Source: a bacterium
Lineage (GTDB): Bacteria; Bacillota; Clostridia; Oscillospirales; Acutalibacteraceae
Length of the DNA: 6,291 nucleotides
Assembly: GCA_020626545.1 (NCBI GenBank)
Contig: JAHKZS010000021.1
Span: 1 to 6,291 of the forward strand
Reading direction: 5' to 3'
The notes beneath the pieces are model-generated. The model made no database searches. It saw nothing but the letters and a program-made list of their open reading frames with translations, and was not told where the DNA came from. Each line of letters starts with the position of its first letter. Within the stretch, counting starts at the first letter, position 1. Both the position numbers and the translations under genes were made by a program. This document shows, piece by piece, positions 5,272 to 6,291 of the stretch.

Positions 5272-6291
5272 TTATACTTTTAGCCGCTTGAATCATAGCC
5301 GCTTTCGCGACCTGACCCGCGGTAGAATATCCGTACTCGCCGCTTCCGCGTACAACGCAGGCAAACGCGAGCGGACAGTCGCTGTCTGTGCAATACCCTA
5401 TCATCCAACCGTCATTCTTGTCGTTGTCAGTTCCTTTAACAATTTCGCCTGTACCTGTTTTCGCGCAAATCTTTAGTCCGCCGAACATCGTGTCGCCGTA
5501 GTCGTTAACTACCGCGTATCTCATCAGTTCGCCGAGCTTTTCGGCGGTAGAGGACGATAACATATTTTTACCGGTAGTTCCCGTTTTAGTTAATCCGATA
5601 TCGGCTAAGATTGATCCAGAATTACCGCTTATAATATACGGAATAGTAGGCGTACCGCCCTTAGCTATAGCTCCGCAGATTATCGCCATCTGTGTAGGAT
5701 TCACCTCGTCGGTATACTGTCCGACGCCTGACCACGCGAGTTGGTTTTTATCCGCTTTGGATATATCAAAATGACCTTTTTTTGTTTTTACGCCGCTTAT
5801 TTCAAAACTCGCGTTAATACCGAGTTTTTCAGCAGCTTCATTCATTTTCTTTTCGCCGAGTTCAACGGCAAGTTCCGCGAATACAATGTTGCAGGAATGT
5901 CCGAAAGCTTGTTTTAAATTAACGGTTCCGTGAGAGCCTACGCAGGTTACATCACTTCCGCCGATATTCTCTTTGCCCTCGCAATTCCATGTTCTTTCCC
6001 ATATATCAGGGATATTCTCTATTGCCGCTGTCGCGGTTACGATTTTAAAAATCGAACCCGGGGTATATGTCGAGGAAAGCACATTATCGAGATATACTCC
6101 CCTATACTTATCCTCGTTCTTTTTAGTAATCTTTGGAGGGCTGTTCGGGTCGTACGTTTTTGTACTTACCGAACAAATAACCTCACCTGTTTCGTAGTTA
6201 TATATAACGCAGGCGCCGCTGTCGTAATCCTTTAGCTTATTATAAGCCGCCTTACAGGTTTTCGCGTCTACAGTCAGCTCCATATCGTGAC
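5267..6291 (-). CDS. Class B penicillin-binding protein, transpeptidase domain (5' part beyond the window)
   Basis: This is the C-terminal part of a peptidoglycan D,D-transpeptidase that cross-links stem peptides outside the membrane and is the target of beta-lactams. The frame stays open to the window edge, and the first ATG (6283) lies inside the typical strand MELTVDA, so it is not the start; the N-terminal membrane anchor and dimerisation domain are outside. Counting from that Met, the catalytic motifs are S77IFK80 in TPGSIFK, S130CN132 and K275TGT278 followed by DGWMIGY. The C101/C115 pair sits where class B PBPs often have paired cysteines. The protein ends soon after the catalytic domain, with no PASTA repeats. 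A second KTGT (233-236) lies in a loop and is probably not catalytic. It belongs to the FtsI/PbpA-like group; whether it serves division or elongation cannot be told from this part. secA follows after 43 nt. Confidence 0.93.
   Translation of the reverse strand, partial: HDMELTVDAKTCKAAYNKLKDYDSGACVIYNYETGEVICSVSTKTYDPNSPPKITKKNEDKYRGVYLDNVLSSTYTPGSIFKIVTATAAIENIPDIWERTWNCEGKENIGGSDVTCVGSHGTVNLKQAFGHSCNIVFAELAVELGEKKMNEAAEKLGINASFEISGVKTKKGHFDISKADKNQLAWSGVGQYTDEVNPTQMAIICGAIAKGGTPTIPYIISGNSGSILADIGLTKTGTTGKNMLSSSTAEKLGELMRYAVVNDYGDTMFGGLKICAKTGTGEIVKGTDNDKNDGWMIGYCTDSDCPLAFACVVRGSGEYGYSTAGQVAKAAMIQAAKSIN

Noticed and set aside
5224..5290. Possible promoter for secA in the PBP-secA gap
   Set aside because: The TA-rich repeat offers several -10-like hexamers but no reasonable -35 at a proper distance; the chance of random matches is high.
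6281..6283. ATG as the start of the penicillin-binding protein
   Set aside because: The frame is open upstream to the window edge (His-Asp before this Met), there is no ribosome binding site in the visible bases, and the sequence is the usual interior LTVDA strand of a class B PBP.

Overview
The window looks like chromosomal DNA of a low-to-moderate GC Gram-positive bacterium of the Bacillota. It is probably a Clostridia member, perhaps of the Ruminococcaceae/Oscillospiraceae type. Grounds are the rRNA leader with a Firmicutes-style boxA (CCTTGAAAATTAAAC), GAGGTGG/GGAGG ribosome binding sites, a Thr/Lys-rich lipoprotein, a SecA of clostridial character and a class B penicillin-binding protein. 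The taxonomic call is inference; no search was run.

Layout. Positions 1-37 are the 5' end of a 16S rRNA gene on the minus strand, cut by the window edge. Positions 38-237 are its transcribed leader, which holds a 5'-terminal hairpin, a boxA-like antitermination site and smaller hairpins. Positions 244-272 are a perfect-consensus promoter (TTGACA, 17 bp, TATAAT) with an A/T-rich, helically phased UP-like region behind it and a weaker possible second promoter. Diverging from the rRNA operon, 419-1639 (+) encodes a six-helix membrane protein with a repeat-containing Pro/Gln/Glu linker and a C-terminal zinc ribbon. A strong bidirectional terminator at 1647-1685 separates it from a convergent minus-strand cluster.

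The minus-strand cluster reads, in transcription order, a class B penicillin-binding protein (6291-5267, 5' part outside the window), secA (5223-2347) and a small predicted lipoprotein (2323-1694). Gaps are 43 and 23 nt, with no terminator and no convincing internal promoter, so the three are probably co-transcribed. The common theme is the cell envelope: peptidoglycan cross-linking, the motor for protein export, and a lipoprotein that would itself be a Sec substrate.

Most of the window is ordinary housekeeping DNA. I see no mobile element, CRISPR array, tRNA or riboswitch, and no convincing new system. The points most worth a second look are the architecture of the rRNA promoter/leader, the uncharacterised zinc-ribbon membrane protein, the secA-linked lipoprotein of unknown function, and a 14-bp tandem duplication spanning the PBP stop codon.
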